DNA from: Cryomorphaceae bacterium
GTDB lineage: Bacteria > Bacteroidota > Bacteroidia > Flavobacteriales > Schleiferiaceae
Direction: 5' to 3'
DNA length: 6,526 nucleotides
Assembly (NCBI GenBank): GCA_949547975.1
Contig: CATITW010000157.1
Coordinates: 1 to 6,526, forward strand
Of the stretch, positions 4,668 through 6,526 are shown piece after piece. Made by a program: the position numbers and the translations under genes. Numbering within the stretch: position 1 is the stretch's first letter; each line of letters opens with the position of its first letter. The notes below the pieces were generated by a model, which made no database searches, was not told the origin of the DNA, and saw only the letters and a list, made by a program, of their open reading frames with translations.

Positions 4668-6526
4668 ATGCTCACTTCTAAAGAGATACGCAGAAAGTTC
4701 CTCGAGTATTTTGAGACCAAAGGCCATGAGGTAGTTGCCTCTGCACCGGTGGTGAATAAAAACGACCCGACACTCATGTTTATCAACGCCGGTATGAATC
4801 CCTTCAAGGATTACTTCCTCGGGAATGCTGTGCCGAAGAATGCCCGCATCACCGATACGCAGAAATGTCTTCGTGTGAGCGGTAAGCACAACGATCTAGA
4901 TGAAGTCGGTCACGACACCTACCATCACACGTTGTTTGAGATGCTGGGGAATTGGTCGATCGGAGATTACTTCAAAAAGGAAGCGATTCAGTGGGCTTGG
5001 GAATTGTTAACGGAGGTCTACGGTTTAGAGAAAGATCGCTTGTACGTTACGGTGTTTGGTGGCGATGCGGCCGATGGTATGGACCGCGACAATGAGGCGG
5101 CTGGACTTTGGGAGGTTTTCGTTCCCCAAGAGCGTATTCTCAATGGTTCTAAAAAGGACAATTTCTGGGAGATGGGCGAGACCGGTCCGTGTGGTCCGTG
5201 TTCTGAAATTCATGTGGATCTGCGCAGCGAACAAGAGCGCGCGGCGGTTTCAGGAGCTTCCTTAGTGAATGAAGACCACCCGCAAGTGGTGGAAATCTGG
5301 AACTTGGTATTCATGCAGTTCAATCGCAAAGCGGACGGCAGTTTAGAAAACCTTCCCGCGAAGCACATCGATACAGGAATGGGTTTTGAGCGCTTGTGTA
5401 TGGCGTTACAAGGCAAGCAGTCGAACTACGATACGGATGTATTTACGCCGTTGTTAGATAAAATATCCGCTATTTCTGGAGTTCGTTACGGGAGTGAAGA
5501 GGCCACAGATATTGCGATGCGTGTGATTGCCGATCACATCCGCGCCGTTGCGTTTGCAATAGCGGATGGGCAGTTGCCTTCGAGTGGTGGAGCAGGCTAT
5601 GTGATTCGTCGCATCTTACGTCGTGCCATCCGTTACGGGTTCTCGTATTTGAATTTGAAGGAGCCGTTCATGCACCAGTTGGTAGAGACGCTTGATCAGG
5701 AGATGGGTGAATTTTTCCCGGAACTTGGACGTCAGAAGGCGCTCGTTACGAAGGTGATCGAGGAGGAGGAATTGAGCTTTTTGAAGACCCTAGCGCAGGG
5801 CTTGTCGAAGCTCGGTGAATTTCTCGCCACAGCAGAGCAAGTATTGGATGGAAAGCGTGCCTTTGAACTCTACGATACGTATGGATTCCCGATCGATTTG
5901 ACGGAATTGATCATGAGAGAAAATGATCGAAGTGTCGATATGGAGGCCTTTACCAGCGAGATGACTGCCCAAAAAGAGCGTTCTCGTGCGGCGACGAAAC
6001 TCAGCACGGACGACTGGGTGGAGCTCGAAAAAGATGAGAAAGAAGAGTTTATCGGCTACGATTATACGGAGGCTGAGGTGCGCATCACGCGTTACCGCAA
6101 GGTGAAGACCAAGAAAAAAGAATTTTACCAGCTCGTCTTCTCGCTAACCCCGTTCTATCCTGAAGGCGGCGGTCAGATTGGAGATACGGGGGTGTTGACC
6201 AAGGGACAGCACAGCATTGAGATTACCGACACTAAGAAAGAAAATGGGGTGATTGTGCATTTCGCAGATGCGCTACCTGAAGACATCAGTGGTGTTTGGC
6301 AGGCCCAAGTTCGTGTTGCGGACCGCATTGAAACTGCGAAGAACCACAGTGCAACGCACTTGATGCATGAGGCCTTACGCAGTGTGCTAGGAACGCATGT
6401 GGAGCAGAAGGGCTCGCTGGTTCGTCCGGACGTTTTGCGTTTTGATTTTTCACACTTCCAGAAAGTGAGCGCAGAAGAATTGGCAGCGATTGAAGCGCAC
6501 GTGAATGCGGCGATTCAAGCAAATTA
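4668..6526 (+). CDS. alaS: Alanine--tRNA ligase, N-terminal 619 residues (3' end missing)
   Basis: AlaRS joins alanine to tRNA-Ala in the cytoplasm and clears mischarged tRNA. The frame is open from ATG 4668 to the window edge without a shift. [21 protein letters not shown] is the standard AlaRS start. Visible features of the class II catalytic domain are [20 protein letters not shown] (33-52), [16 protein letters not shown] (66-81) leading into motif 2 ([18 protein letters not shown], 86-103), [10 protein letters not shown] (173-182), [10 protein letters not shown] (211-220), the motif 3 stretch [11 protein letters not shown] (233-243), and [18 protein letters not shown] (307-324). The editing domain begins with [15 protein letters not shown] (494-508) and supplies NHSATH with His560 and His564, half of its metal site. 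The matching CxxxH and the C-Ala domain lie beyond the edge; full proteins have about 870-880 residues. There is no Shine-Dalgarno; the leader before ATG is AT-rich. The codons look like those of the neighbours and nothing suggests transfer. Confidence 0.98.
   Translation, partial: MLTSKEIRRKFLEYFETKGHEVVASAPVVNKNDPTLMFINAGMNPFKDYFLGNAVPKNARITDTQKCLRVSGKHNDLDEVGHDTYHHTLFEMLGNWSIGDYFKKEAIQWAWELLTEVYGLEKDRLYVTVFGGDAADGMDRDNEAAGLWEVFVPQERILNGSKKDNFWEMGETGPCGPCSEIHVDLRSEQERAAVSGASLVNEDHPQVVEIWNLVFMQFNRKADGSLENLPAKHIDTGMGFERLCMALQGKQSNYDTDVFTPLLDKISAISGVRYGSEEATDIAMRVIADHIRAVAFAIADGQLPSSGGAGYVIRRILRRAIRYGFSYLNLKEPFMHQLVETLDQEMGEFFPELGRQKALVTKVIEEEELSFLKTLAQGLSKLGEFLATAEQVLDGKRAFELYDTYGFPIDLTELIMRENDRSVDMEAFTSEMTAQKERSRAATKLSTDDWVELEKDEKEEFIGYDYTEAEVRITRYRKVKTKKKEFYQLVFSLTPFYPEGGGQIGDTGVLTKGQHSIEITDTKKENGVIVHFADALPEDISGVWQAQVRVADRIETAKNHSATHLMHEALRSVLGTHVEQKGSLVRPDVLRFDFSHFQKVSAEELAAIEAHVNAAIQAN

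Noticed and set aside
4635..4889. 84-codon open frame on the - strand overlapping the start of alaS
   Set aside because: It is antisense to the conserved AlaRS N-terminus; no promoter or family evidence supports it.

Overview
The window looks like a chromosomal housekeeping segment from a member of the Bacteroidota, most likely a Flavobacteriales-type marine or freshwater bacterium of intermediate GC (about half by eye). The basis is the gene set and the protein styles: a TonB-dependent receptor ending in Phe, a short MerR regulator with an LPPLEKMYYTIGEV-like N-terminus, a membrane-anchored M23 peptidase starting with KVKYTYDSKTLSYRKIE beside alaS, gene starts without Shine-Dalgarno sequences, and one TAnnTTTG-type promoter box. 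Genus cannot be named from the sequence.

Layout. Positions 1-1170 (+) hold the C-terminal half of a TonB-dependent outer-membrane receptor whose 5' end lies outside the window. A strong hairpin at 1205-1242 with T-runs on both sides ends it and also ends the opposing gene set. From 4557 down to 1268 (all on -) runs a same-strand series: M23 metallopeptidase (3586-4557), MerR-type regulator (3149-3496), LemA (2519-3109), a small TPM-domain protein without a signal peptide (2078-2515), and a secreted or membrane-anchored TPM-domain protein with a Gly/Phe-rich tail (1268-2074). The last three genes are separated by only 3 nt each and are almost certainly one transcript. A 110-bp divergent region (4558-4667) separates the M23 gene from alaS (4668 to the right edge, +), which is cut after 619 codons, inside the editing domain.

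How the genes may work together. AlaS charges tRNA-Ala and is unrelated functionally. The minus-strand series reads as a cell-envelope module: a bitopic peptidoglycan hydrolase, a small DNA-binding regulator, and the LemA/TPM trio. LemA and TPM genes are repeatedly found together in bacteria, but their biochemical role is not settled. This set is the most interesting part of the window. No transposon, CRISPR array, tRNA or rRNA was seen, and no gene is broken except by the window edges. No clearly novel system is present; the open questions are the function of the LemA-TPM-TPM trio, the Gly/Phe tail, and two abutting palindromes in the M23/alaS intergenic region.
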